The notes beneath the pieces were generated by a model. It was not told the origin of the DNA and searched no databases. It worked only from the letters and a program-made list of their open reading frames with translations. Of a stretch of DNA of 64,000 nucleotides, positions 25,254 to 37,735 are shown piece by piece (the stretch's first letter is position 1; each line of letters begins with the position of its first letter). A program made the translations under genes and the position numbers. The DNA comes from Trogon surrucura (Eukaryota > Chordata > Aves > Trogoniformes > Trogonidae), in contig CM036623.1 of the NCBI GenBank assembly GCA_020746105.1, positions 4,644,001 to 4,708,000 of the forward strand. The letters run 5' to 3'.

Positions 25254-25347
25254 TTCGTGGTTTAATGGTCATGGTAGTGTTGGATTGATGATTGGACTTG
25301 ATGATCTTGGAGATCTTTTCCAACCTTGATGATTCTATGATTCTATA
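25254..25347 (+). mobile_element. CR1 LINE, very short 3' tail fragment
   Basis: Only about 94 bases of the CR1 3' end are present: a TGGTTTAATGGTCATGGTAG block, GGACTTGATGATCTTGGAGA, then two tail octamers (ATTCTATGATTCTAT) at 25332-25346. It lies in the same orientation as, and 180 bases downstream of, the previous CR1 copy but differs from it at many positions. The two are therefore more likely separate insertions than a duplication. Confidence 0.93.
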
Positions 25348-28300
25348 AGGAGTATACATCCATGATTAAGGTAGTAACAACGTGAAGAGAGGATTTCAGA
25401 AATATCTTGCATTTAAAGCCAATGAAAGGCAGAAGACATCTATGACCGTTCCTTACACAGACAGCATACGTGCCCAAATCCACAGCCCACAAAAGGTATA
25501 TTACTGCTGATAAAAGTTTTTCTCAATTAAGGAGCGCAGAATTTGACCCAGTGAGAGTGGAAGTGGTTAAATGGAGGAACGTGCTAACAAAAGAGTAGTT
25601 AAGTAACTCCTGCAATTAAATAATTAGCATGTGCTATCCCTCATTAGAAACAGTCATTTTGTGGTGTTGGAGTGGTTTGTCAGTCAAAAATGATGAGGAT
25701 TTTGGTGCTGTGATTTAAGAAGTCCTATTGTGACTCACTGGTGTGTTAAATGTGAATGTATGTGTGGTGTTGAGCACAAGCCAAAATCACTGTTGTGAAC
25801 AATGTCTTCGGGTAGAATGGAACTATCTCTGAGCAGAGGTGCATCCTTTCTTTTAGGAGCTCTGGATTTAAATACAGCTATTCTTCACATCCGGACAGAG
25901 ATCCAAACTTCTTGTTGTGGCCATCTGGCTAATAATATAAACATGCTGCATTAGATCTGAGTTCTTGCTATCCTATCTTCCCAGGCCTGCATCAACCTTT
26001 TGAAAAAGTTTAGTATTTCATGATTAGAGATTCCCATGTTCGTATTCAATCAGGAGAAAGATACGTATTTCACTCTAAGAAGTGAGCTAGTACAGCATAT
26101 GAAATAAAGTGCTGTTTTATTGTTTTCGGTTTGCTTGGATTTTTTGTTTGGTTTTTTTTTCTGGAAAAAAAAAAGAAAAGGACGGGCAGGGGGGAAGTAG
26201 AAGCTAATCTGTTTGACTGCTGGTGAAGTGAGTTCCTATTCCTACTGCTGGGAGCCAGGGACAAGTGAGAAGTAAGAGCACCTCAGATAGGGCTCTTAGA
26301 ACTCCTTGGAGTGAGGAGCACAGGCGAGTTTATAGTCCATGGTCATCCACTTTTTGTAAACTATGTGGGTGTTTTGAGTCAAGAGTCTGAGCTCGTGGGA
26401 CAGAACTACCACTCAGATTGGCCAGACACATTTGATTTTACTGTTACCAAATTCCCTGGTACAAATAAGAGGCATCCAATTCTGTGGAGCTTTGACTTTA
26501 CTCAACACTCTTAGACTTTGGAAAACCTGAAGTCTCTGAGGCTATAACCTATATACTAATAAGTTAAACAAGGCTTTGTGCTTTGACACTGTACAGCAAT
26601 TGTCTACGCTCTTTAACTGGGAGCACAATCCCTGCCATGGTTTTAGTCTGTGACAACTGTAGTTTTCCAGTAGGTACCTGGGCAAGGATCGGGGGCAGCA
26701 TTAGGCCAGGGAACAGAGGGGGTGCTGGGTGTTATGGAGGATGACAAATTATTGGGGTGGAAGAGAAGGGGAGAGCTTGGTTGTGCAAACACACACTGTG
26801 CTATGCCATTTGGTTTAAGAACCAGAGAATGGGCACAATCTGGTTTAATAATATATCGTAGCTTTAAGGTATCCTGTTATATATAGATTTTACAGAGGTT
26901 GCCTTTCATATTTTGCAGGTTTCCAGGATTTGCAGCTCTGGGTTGGGTTTGCCAAACAGTCTGCCACAGATTTAGGACAGATTTCAGTATCTTGGGCTAG
27001 ATTGTCTGTACTGAAAGCACTCCATGTAATAAGGTTATCCCTGGGCCACGCTAATCCAACATTTCAAATATATTCTTGTTCTGCATACCAAACACGACCC
27101 AGCAAATGCTCTGTAAAATAGTAATATGCTGATTTTACTTTATTTAAGTTGATTTTTCTGATTGCAAAGTATGCAGTTCGTATATGATAGGTCAGTTTTG
27201 TATGGGATATACACAAAATGCCTTATCTTCATGAGCCTCAGGGTCCTACGCTAACTCTTATGAAGACTTCGACACCTGTCACAAGGGGCTTATTTTAGGA
27301 ATGTGACTGAAATTATACCACTTAAAAAGATTTGGCTAAATGTTTTGTTGTCCTTTCCTCTGCCTTTTTCATTTTCAGAAAACAAAGCAAACAAAAATAA
27401 GCTACTGAAAGATTCAAATTCAGTTAAGGGACTCAAGATTTGTATCCCTATGGCATTTTTGCTATCCAAGTACACATTCCTGGTCTTAATTTATTGCCCA
27501 GGGAAACTGTCTGGGTATCTTTTTCATTAATCTTTTTGTTCTTCCTACTGAAGGTCTAAATTTTGGACAGTACAGTGAAACTTTTTTAAGACTCTGCAAT
27601 CCTTAACTTGTCTCAGTCACTCTTGGTAACTTCAGTGTTGACAAGATATAGTGGTAATTACTATGTTATTCCAATCCATGGTTACCTTTTTCCCAAGGTC
27701 TTTTTGGCTGTGTTAATAGGATCATAGGCACATCATGAGCTTGCAATATGTTGCTGAGGATTTAAAATGCATTTCAAATCCATAAAAGGCAACATATTCA
27801 TCTGGCAGGACTTTAAGCTAAGACTGTTTGTCTGGCATGTAGCATGTTCCCTGTAATATTTGTTCATCCTCAAAGGAAGATTGCCAGAGTGCGTTCTTAG
27901 TAATGGAGTTAGGTAACACACAAGGAATGTGTAAAATCATATCCTGAGGCTCAGAGGCATTATTTTGTACAATATCTCTAGTAAGACTCTGAGCAATCTA
28001 GATAGCATTAGAGCTGTTTTCCCTTGAAACTAATGGTATTCTGTCACGTACGATATGCAAGAACTATGCATATGAAATCTGGTAGGACTAGGTGCAGTAA
28101 TTGTACAGTACTCAAAATACAAAGTGTGTGATAGATCCTACAGGTCTCTCACTGCCTCCCTGTTTGAATTTATCCACAGGCTTTTTCATTTTTTCAGAAA
28201 ATTTTCAGTCAGCTAGCGGACTCTGCAAACCTGTCACAAAAATTATAACCCGTTTGTCAGATCCTTGCATCCTTTCCTAGCGTAAATCAACTTTGCATCA

Positions 28301-31300
28301 TTTACACTTACAGAAGTTCGCCTGCTAATAGGCACCGCTTTAAAATTTGTTCCGCCTTGTTTTTCGTCACTGGAAATTCAGCAATAAAACCTGCTGAGTA
28401 GTGGTTAGCACACATCCAGGGTGTAACTGGAAACTGTAGCTGGTGTAGAACAGTGGAAGGCGTTCCGATATGTTCAGGCCAAACTATATTTCTTCCTCTT
28501 TATGAAAGTTTCCTGTGACGGAGGAGTAACGCTTCAAGATGTTGACACATCATTTAGGCTACAAGTAGAAAACAGAGTTTAAAGTATCCAAGCTTGCTTG
28601 GATATTAAAAAATTGCTTGGAATTAAAAAATTAATTTCTTGTTTGTTCCTCTTTTAAATCAATGAATTATAGAAAAAAAAATAAATGTTAGTTAAGGTTC
28701 AAAGTCTGAAGGAGGGCTTATGTTCTTACGATGACTTCATTTAATTATTAGGGATTCTGTAATAGCAACTGAAAGTGATGTAATCCTACGGCAGTGTTTT
28801 GCGAATGGTTTTGTGTTGCCTCCACTTTCAAAGGATCTTCCTTTCCCCATCAGACCAGATACAAGGCATGCTACTCTGTTTCTCAGAAAATTAGGCAAGA
28901 GAGGCAAGTGTCCTATAGTTCAGAAAATCCTTGAAAATTCTATTCGGCCTCATGGGAATTCTTCTTGTGATAATGACCATTAGAGTGAAAGCATTGGTCT
29001 TTCTGAAAAATAGCAGTTTTCTTGAGCTGTAAAATTAGCTGGAGTTTTTGAAAAAAATAAATATAACGTGTGGTTTTGCCTTTGAAAAGAATATTAAAAA
29101 GTGTGATGAAATTGGTCAAACCTGTGAAATTAAATGAAGTTAGAAGGACAAACTTGAAATATTAAACTGTTTGCTTAAGAAAAACTACTTTGAATAAATG
29201 TCAACTATCAACTGTACAGGCATTTAAACTCACTAGCAGAGGCTGACATGATGGGCCCTTATTTTTGCTGCTCTAGTCCACACAGGAGCAGATGCTCCAC
29301 ATCTTTGATACCTTTTCTTTGCTTTGGTGTTTAAAGTGTTTAAGCTCACTGAGCCTCAGTACTTAGTCATTTCATATCAATTCATAGCTTCTTCCTCAGT
29401 CTTTTTGTAAGTTTAATTCCACATTGTGTTAGGTGAAATTTGCTTTAAGATAGTAGTGGTAACAAAGACTGGTAGCATCTTTACCTAATAGAGCTATTTT
29501 GTGCGTCTGTATCAAGGTTTTCTCAGAGAGAAAAGCAGAGCATCTGTGATTATTGCAGTGTGGTTTAAAGCACTCCATCTGAGACCGAGGCAAGTTCTGC
29601 TTTCGGCTGCCTAAGTGAATCTTCTCTTTTGTTTCACTAGAAGTGACATGTCTGCAGTGGAAAACAGTATTTGACCCCACAGCACTGAGGACTACCACTG
29701 GGACTAGAATAAAAAAATAACTTGGAGAGGGACCATGCATCAGTTAATTCTCTTTCAAGAGATATTGAGCTTTAAGCTGTTATTGTAATTAGTATTTTCA
29801 GGTACTCTTTTGCAGCCTTCACCCAATAACAGCATTGCCAATTCTATGAAATTTTGTCTAAGTACATACTAATTGACTCTTCTTACATGCGTGTGCAGTG
29901 GAAATTCACAGAGGTCTCTGGAGGGGAGGCTGTAGCTCTCTGGGCTAGAATTTGTCTGGGACAGCAGGTTTAAAGGCATTTTTTTTTCTGCAAAAATGTA
30001 CTAGAAAATCTTCACTGTGGATAGAAACTTTCAAGGTCTTGCATTGCATGTCTTCTAGGATAGTATTATTCTGTCCTGGACATCTGTAAAATCCTAGAGA
30101 GTGATTCAGAAATGGTACAATGTGAGGGTCACTGGTAACATCATGTAGATGATCTGATGCAACACTTAGTGTCATAGTCTGGTTTAGCTTCTTTTCCCCA
30201 TGCAATAAAGTCACTGTACTGATGTTACTGTCCAAACTGAGTATAAACAGTAAAATGAATCTTGATGAATATATTCCATGACATTTTATTTTTCCTGTAT
30301 TAACGATACATTATGAAACCAAAATATATCAGACCTAAAAATAAATAACCAAACCTAAACTCGCTCCTCAACAATTAAAATAACTTATGGACGCGTTATT
30401 AAAATCTTTAAAAAAAGTTTAAAGGATATATTTTCACATCATTCCTTCCATTTTTTGTTTTGTTTTGTTTCATTCACGTAGAAAGATCTTGCTCAGATAG
30501 GGTTGAACGCTAAACGAAACTTGCAAGGAAGATGAAAGGTTAAAAATACAATAATTTTTAAGAACAATAATCCTTTTATTGCAATTACTGTTTCATTTAA
30601 AGAGGTCAGTAACCACATTAAGACAACCAACCGTTTAGTGAGGTACCTTTCATGTTTTCTTTGTGAAAGGGTATTGGATGGGGGTTTTCTCCTTTCTATT
30701 TGTAGCCCTTTTCATGAGAAATCATGTCATTGCTTATGGCAGTACACGGTGGCAAACATGGCTTTATGTCACAGAAGACCAGGATTAACAAGAGAACTTG
30801 ACCTAGCTTTTTTGCTTTGCTGTGCTCCTCTTTTTCTTTTTTTTTTTTTTTTTTTCTTCCCCAGAATCTTTGTGCTAAATGGGTTGAAGTAGATTTGGTT
30901 TGTACTTCTCAGAGTGGATTCAATGTGACATGTTATGGGAAGCTCTGGCAGAAATATGTGGTAAGTAGGTCACAACAGCTCTGTTGATTAGCATATTGGT
31001 GATTTACAGCCATGGTATCAGTTATAATGTGACAGACAGATAACATAAAATTCTGTGTATTTGTCGAGAGAAGAAATTTTTCCAGCATGAGACCAAGCTG
31101 AGTAACCATGCTGTACTAGCAATACATTTATTTTTCTTAAAACTGTAACCCCCTCATGAAATGTTTTTAGCCTTCAGCTTAGCCTGAGGCCAAATCCAAG
31201 GAAAGTAGCCTAAAGCTCATGATGAATGTTTACTGACTTTTGTGGTCAGTGTTTCTCAGGAGTAAATTGTAAAGAGCATATGAGCTGCACTTTATGTTTC

Positions 31301-34157
31301 CAGCTTCAGGCTGTGGAAAGGAGTTGGAGAAAAAGGTATGCCATTTAAAATTACCCCCAAATTACGTTCACAGAATATGCTTCACCTTTTCACAATTGTG
31401 CATACTGAAATTACTAAATATTGCATTCCCTAGTAGGAAGTCAAATACACCTACCTCACGTGGTTTAAGTAAAATGAGAAGAAGGTTCGTTTAGCAAACA
31501 AGACAGATAATTCAACCTGAAAATCTAGGGACTGAGAAATGATCTTGGGAGCTTCTGGGTGAAGCTTGAGATTTGGCACAAGGGAAGTCTGCAGCAATCC
31601 CTTCCCTTGATTACCGGCAAGATGTGCATTGCCTTTTGCCTGCTGTCTTTATTCATGTTTCAGCAGCCTGCCACATGCAATATGCCAAAGCTCCCATGAA
31701 AACCTGTCTATGTAACATGCAGGAATGTGTGCCACAAGCACCCATACCCAGTTCATTTCAGAAGACTCCACACAACCTTAATCAAAGCTACTTTCTGAAG
31801 TATTTATTGAGATATACTTGTGCAAGCTCTTTGCTGAACACTGTAATTTTACAATATTAGAGCTTTTCTGCTGTGACTCTCATGGTTACAAACTACTTCC
31901 ATAGTGAGGTATTTTTCTGGAATAGTTGCAAAGTCAGTCATTTTCACACATGTCCAAAAAAAATCATGGGATATAGAAATGAATATTAATAATCTTTCTA
32001 CACAGCATCAGCATCTATGCATGTTATACTTACCTATACAACACTTTGAGAAAATTTTGATATTGGAGGTGAACGTTGAGGTTGGACTAAGACACCCAAT
32101 CTTAATCCAGACAACAATGAAATTTTTAGATTAGATGTCTATCAATGCAAACTATCCACACTTAAAATAATTAAGTTTTATTTCATGGTCAACTACGATA
32201 TAATTTTTAATATAATTTTAATAAAATTTTTAAACTCTTAAAATAGTAATTTCAAAGGGTGCAATTTTTTTTATTTGAAAGCAAGATGCAAAAAACCCAG
32301 GGAAAGCAACAACTGATCTGAAAGCTGTAATCTGAAAGCACATAATGTGTTTCTGCCTTTGCATCAGGTAAAATCAGAAATCACTTTCAATCACATCTTC
32401 AGAGCTGAATAACACACTGGTCTGCATAAGTGAGAAATAAACACATTGACATTGATTAGAACTGTCTCTTGGGATTATATTATTTGTAAGTACACAAAGC
32501 AAGGAAACACAGAATATTGACCAAGCTACGTCCATCCGCTCCTTTAAATCGTCGTTTCAACACTGGAAACTATCTAATGCAAATTCAAGGGAATGGCAAA
32601 ACTTAACATACATTTGACTGCAATGCTGTCTGTTCTCTTTAGAAAAAAGTCCCTTTCCAGACATCTACTGTTTCAGTTTTGTTTATGTATAAGAAGAGCC
32701 AGTTCCCTTCTTATGCATGAGCTTAGGGTAAAAACTGGGCTCCATCCACTTATAGTAGCAAAGTAGGAGAAATAAAAAAGTATAATAGGAGTAAAGCAAT
32801 CTTCAGTAAGAGTGAATTACAGACCAGTTATAGTAAAGGGGTTCAGGTAAAGAGAAAGTTATCAAAGTAGGTTTTCAACAGGCCATCTTAATATATACAT
32901 CCAAAGGTAGAAGATAATTCTGTTCATTATTGTGCTGGCCATGTACAATAGAAAAGGACATATAAACCTCCACTCAAACTGAATTAACAGGAACAAACAA
33001 GTTTTCTGTTTTAAGGAACGGCTGGAATAATTTATGTCTCTCAACCGAGAAAGTGTGGTAGAACAGATGAAAATGGTGAACTATACAACTGTAGATGATC
33101 TCTGCCTGCTTTAGTTAGCTTACCTATAGGCAATTTGATCAGGATGATAAAATCTTTAAGGCCAAGTTGCTCATTCTGAGCTTGCCTCACTTGCATGCAG
33201 AAATATATTTTTACATACATGTCTTCATAATTTTTTTAAAAATTGATCTTTTAGGTAGTATGAAATCCTGAAAAGACTCTTTAATTTTTAGCCTATTTAG
33301 TCTCATTCTGTTTCACAGTTGCAGATACCACTGAGTGAATTTTTGTTGCCTTAAATATTTGGGAGCGCGTTTGTAAGTCACTGCTGCAGAGTCTAGTACA
33401 GTCCTAACAAAGTGCAGCATTGGGACAGCGAGCAAATGCAATCCTCAATATATAGCGCCTCGTTTAGCTATGACTGACAGGTGCAAAATGCTACTGAATC
33501 AGAAATGACAGGTATAATAGTGGCAAGCACAGGAGATTATCAAACCAGATTTTCCTGGGAGCATCATCTGCAATGGATGTTCCCATATGCCCTATATGGG
33601 AATATCTAATTACAATTTTCATGTGTTAAAACGAGGGGAAATATTGATAGAATAAAATAGAAATCCCCACAGAACCGAGCCCATATGTTCTTCATAGTGA
33701 TTTTAGCCTTAGGAAAGTTTGGGAAACAGAAGTGGCTCAGGGTAAATTTTCTGGGTGGTATGTAAGGAATTACATACATAATTCCAGCTGCTTTTAATGG
33801 GACGTGTCTAATTCCTTATGTACCAGGTTGAAGCATTACCCACAGACTTTCAAAGAATTTGCTTTCATGTAACCTTGCTTTTAAACTGGAATCTTCAGGT
33901 AGAAGCATTCAGTGAATAAGGAGCTACCGAGGGAGAATGGGTCATTTTTACCCTGCTTCTAGGACAGCAAAAAAAAAAAGAAAATAAATTATCTACAGAA
34001 AGAAACCTGGCTCTGCCTCTGTAATGTGATGGCATTCCATTGTCCTGCTTTAGGGTGCTTTTTGAATAGGTGGAATTCTAACTAATCTGAGATTTTTGAC
34101 CACAGAGATCACAATGGGCTTAGTGATTTCATCTTTCTTTATTTGATGGGGCGTAGC
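25348..34157. other. Long AT-rich unique stretch, no gene seen
   Basis: I recognise no exon, RNA gene or repeat family. Simple sequence includes A/T tracts around 26150-26180 and 19 T at 30837-30855. A local hairpin and direct repeat lie at 28585-28630. A nested small inverted repeat around TAAGGAATTA lies at 33763-33818. The 103-codon minus-strand frame at 29429-29740 begins with a hydrophobic, signal-like stretch, but has no family resemblance or splice context and was not called. Confidence 0.65.
28585..28630. repeat. Small hairpin merged with a direct repeat
   Basis: TATCCAAGC (28585-28593), TT, and its reverse complement GCTTGGATA (28596-28604) form a 9-bp-arm hairpin. The same bases start a direct repeat: TTGCTTGGATATTAAAAAA at 28594-28612 and TTGCTTGGAATTAAAAAA at 28613-28630. 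This looks like a replication-slippage or template-switch footprint. Confidence 0.85.
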
Positions 34158-34200
34158 ATTTCAAGAGACCTCCTAGGTCATTATGCCCAGTTCCAATTGC
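34158..34200 (-). mobile_element. Probable old CR1-type 3' fragment
   Basis: The plus strand reads ATTTCAAGAGACCTCCTAGG followed by TCATTATGCCCAGTTCCA. This resembles the reverse complement of the 3' end of older CR1 subfamilies, where a 'GGAAGAGACCTCCTAGGTCATCTAGTCCA' type block precedes the tail. The tail octamers are not recognisable and the match is short. Confidence 0.45.
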
Positions 34201-35170
34201 TAGCTCAGGCAAATATGTCATGTAAAATTAATCGCAGTCATGTAATTCAAAAATCTGTGTGGGTCCATCTTTTAAAATCCAGGGGTTTTTATTTGCCCCT
34301 CCTGTGATATAAAAATAAACACAAGAACAAGATTTGGACTTTGTTTTTTAGAAGAAAGGGTTTCACCAAACTGTTTTCAGTGAAATAAAGGAAGATTCAA
34401 ATGTTGATCTACGCTCATGGAAAGACACTAACAAGAAAGAGGAGAGAGACTCAAAGCCACAGCCGTACCACCCATTTCTTTGTATTATTCCTGTCATGTG
34501 CAAAGGTATTTTTCCCGATCCTTCCGCTTCTGTTGCCATTAATTTACATTTTGAAAAATAGTTTTTGCTGAAAAGTTAGGGGCCATAAATTGGTTCTTTA
34601 TGACCCTTCTAGTCCATTTGGCTATGGAGTGAAACAAGATTCAGCCTGAAAGGGAAAAGCAGCTGAGAGTGACAGTGAATTTCATAAAGGGCATATAAGA
34701 GGCTGCAAGGAAGAGCCTGAATCATCCCCCATCTCTGCTTCTGAGTTATTAGGCCACATCTCACTCAAAAGATTAAACATTTTATCTCACAGGTCATTCC
34801 ATTTTATTGCAGCGTTGCCTTTAGCAATGCTATAGTTAAGGTTCTGTCAGTGTTTCTATTATAGGCCCCTATTTTCTGGAATTTATAACTTAGGGCTAGA
34901 AATTCCCTTCGGGTTAAAACTTGGCAACAGCATCGTAGGTCTTTTTTTTCCAGCAGAGCATTTCTCCCTCATCCACTCTCCACTTTTCACCCTATATTTG
35001 AAGTAGGTGGTGATGCCACAGCCATCTACGTATAATTTTCAACTATATTTCTTCTACCTAAATCCAAGAAATTTCAAAGAGTATTTAGTTGTCAATGCAG
35101 AAGATGCCTGCCAGGGAGATTTGAGAATTGCTGAGGTACTGGAAATGCAGAATGGATACTCTGCCCATGT

Positions 35171-35222
35171 GTTTGCACACGTGTGTGTGTGCACATGGGA
35201 GCCTCTGCGCATGCACACACAG
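35171..35222. repeat. Alternating purine/pyrimidine (GT/CA) tract
   Basis: A GTTTGCACACGTGTGTGTGT core is followed by GCACATG, a short break, then GCGCATGCACACACA. Alternating purine-pyrimidine DNA of this kind is the known sequence preference for left-handed Z-DNA. The CACACGTGTG core is also self-complementary. Confidence 0.75.
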
Positions 35223-35407
35223 TGTTGCACTTCTCCACAGCATTTTATGGAGTGCTGTGCTGAAATGAAGATTGAACAGCTAACGAGCTCTTAGTGAAAT
35301 TAATAACACACAATTGCATACACATCTGGCATCCAGTAGCTATTACGTGCAGGTTTCTTTGACTCAATTCAGTGATCCACTCCTATGAATTTAAAATGGA
35401 GATTCTT

Positions 35408-35459
35408 AGTTTAAAAAAAAAAATTAAAATCTCTCAAAAAAAAAAAGAAAATTTAAACT
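35408..35459. repeat. A-rich block bounded by a short inverted repeat
   Basis: AGTTTAAA at 35408-35415 and TTTAAACT at 35452-35459 flank two runs of 11 A. Low-complexity sequence without a recognisable retroposon body. Confidence 0.7.
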
Positions 35460-37116
35460 GAGGTGGTAATGTAAATTGCTTTGCAATAAGTTCAAGATCC
35501 ATCCCAAAACAGTGAGTCCAAAGTGAACCAGAAATAAGGAGAATGATGAAATTGGGGTACATAGTGTAATTGGTTTACCTCCCTCTTTGTGCTGAGACTT
35601 GATTTATGTGTTAAAGCACTCGATAGAGGGTCAGCTGCTGAATAATGAAATGAGTGATGTGGTGGGGCAGACAAGACATCCTTATTTAGCAAAGCACACA
35701 AACACATTCCAAGACACTTTCTGAAACAAGACCCACTCACACAACCTGTGAGCAGAGATCCCTGCAAGGAGCCAGAGTTGAGAAAAGAATAGCAAAAAGA
35801 CCTTAAAGCAACTCAGGAAATGGACTGGACAGGAGAGCAAGAAAATCAGTCAAGGATGATATCAGAGAAGAAGGTGAAATAACATCTGGTAAGCAGAGAA
35901 AAGGTAATCTGCATGGGAAGTGGAGAAAGACGTAATGATAGAAGAAGAAAAAAAGGTAAGCCAACCTCTTACAACTTCTTTTATTGACAGCTGTAGTCAT
36001 CAAATTTAAATTTTAAACTGAGATACTCTTCACAGTAAAAATACAAGCAAAAATGGGAAAAAAGGAAACAGGAGAGCAGAGGAAGCTGAATAGCTACATA
36101 AAATAGGGGCTTTCTATTTTTAGCTCAGTGGTTCAAAGCCAGAATAGATCAGTAGTGACTGAAAATTATTTCCATCTGTTCTGGCTGTTTCATGAAATCT
36201 GATGATGATGTTAGTTTATTTACTACTGCACAGCTCACCGTACCATGGATCCTTCTCCAGAGCTAATATCAAGTGGCAACTTGGAAATTTCAAGAGAGGT
36301 AGGGGCTATGGAAGATGGACTAATGCTTCCCTTCCTCACCTGATGTTGCCAGCACAGAATTACACCACATTGTTTGGATGGTTTAAAAAAAATTATATTG
36401 CAGCGGCTCACACTTAAGTCACAGCAGGCCTCTTATTCCAGGGTCTCATATGATAATTAAAGCCAATATAGAGTAAAAGAAAGGTGGTGTGATGGGTCAA
36501 TAGAGGAAAGCCCTGCTTTGCTAAACCAAGTCCACTTGTTAGAAGTTTTACTTAACCTAAGTGCGTTCATATAGGTGTGTAATGTCTCAAAGTGACACTC
36601 TGGCAGAGCACCTCACTAGAAATGAGAAGCACTCTGCAATGTAATCTGTAAACTGCTTCTGTTATTTTTCCTGTGAGCAACAGAAGAGAGAATAGAATCC
36701 TCCATGGAGGCTAACTACAGGAAATTAACTGTAGCCTTTTGTATCAGACTATTTTTGAATGTTAAACCACAATATTTACTACCTGGGAGAGCCAGATTTG
36801 GATGAACTTAGCCAAAGCAACAACATACTGACTACATCAGTTTCATATGTGTAAAACAATGATGCAGTTAATGTTGAGAAGGAGACATAGAAACTATAGC
36901 GCTCAACTAACTTTATTGGGGAATATGTCATGCTTTTAACAAAAAGCAAAAAAAGCAGATGGGTATGTGCACCTTACATCCTTGTCTCAGGTTACATATA
37001 TTCCTCTTACACTTTTTTTTTAAACAAAATCTATGTAAGAGCATTGTAGACATTGTTTAAAATGACCCTTTTCCTCTCTCCACCTCACTTTCAGGATGCC
37101 ATTACTGTTTCTGTAA

Positions 37117-37166
37117 CCAAAAAGAAAAAAAAAAGAAGAAAAAGACAAGCAAAGAATAAAGAAGAT
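37117..37166. repeat. Purine-rich (A/G) tract
   Basis: About 50 bases of almost unbroken A and G, mostly AAAAG-type units, on the plus strand. Low-complexity sequence. Confidence 0.75.
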
Positions 37167-37555
37167 GAATCGTCTTACATAACATGGTAAATATAGCATT
37201 TTTTTAGTCATTTTTATGCTGACATATGTCAGGAAGAACAAACTGTAATCCACATTTTCTTCCTACTGCTTGAAACTTGTGGAGTACTTAACTAAAGTTG
37301 TTTTTCTCCTTCAAAATATTTCACTAAAACACAAATGATTTTCTCCCTCTTGATGTTGCCAGAAGAACTCTCATACCATGTAATATCTTTCTTTTAAGAT
37401 ACTTTTCTCAGCAAACACAGGCTTCGACGTTGAAAGCTGCATAATGGATGTTATTAACTATACATATAAATAGAAAATGTGTCTTGTAAAACATTATATT
37501 TGCTGAATGAGTTTGTCTTTTCCCAAAGTCACCTCCTTATTAATGACTCATGAGT

Positions 37556-37735
37556 TTCCTTTCTATTATTTAAAAATAATGTCATTATAGGCTAATATAA
37601 TGTATTTGCCTATACAAATGTATTAATTTGATGTATCTTATGTTCATATCCAAGCCTATTAATTAAATGAAGCATAAGTATTTATAATGCGCTGTATGCT
37701 TCTATTATTCAAGCTAATCCTTTTAATCCTATTTA
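37556..37735. other. TAAT/ATTA-rich block, possible homeodomain-site cluster
   Basis: I count about 13 TAAT or ATTA tetramers in 180 bases, roughly three times the number expected at this AT content, with TTAATT and TAATGCG contexts. TAAT is the core recognised by many homeodomain proteins, and deeply conserved vertebrate enhancers often look like this. AT-rich DNA produces such clusters by chance too, so this is only a candidate. Confidence 0.25.

Noticed and set aside
29429..29740. Minus-strand 103-codon frame with a hydrophobic, signal-peptide-like start.
   Set aside because: AT-rich DNA often yields hydrophobic translations; no family resemblance, splice context or promoter was seen.
30837..30855. 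T19 run considered as the reversed poly(A) tail of a processed pseudogene.
   Set aside because: The sequence downstream on the plus strand shows no recognisable coding or RNA gene body and no target-site duplication.
33763..33818. Nested inverted repeats around TAAGGAATTA considered as transposon ends.
   Set aside because: The arms are only 7-10 bases and the internal sequence is too short and unstructured.
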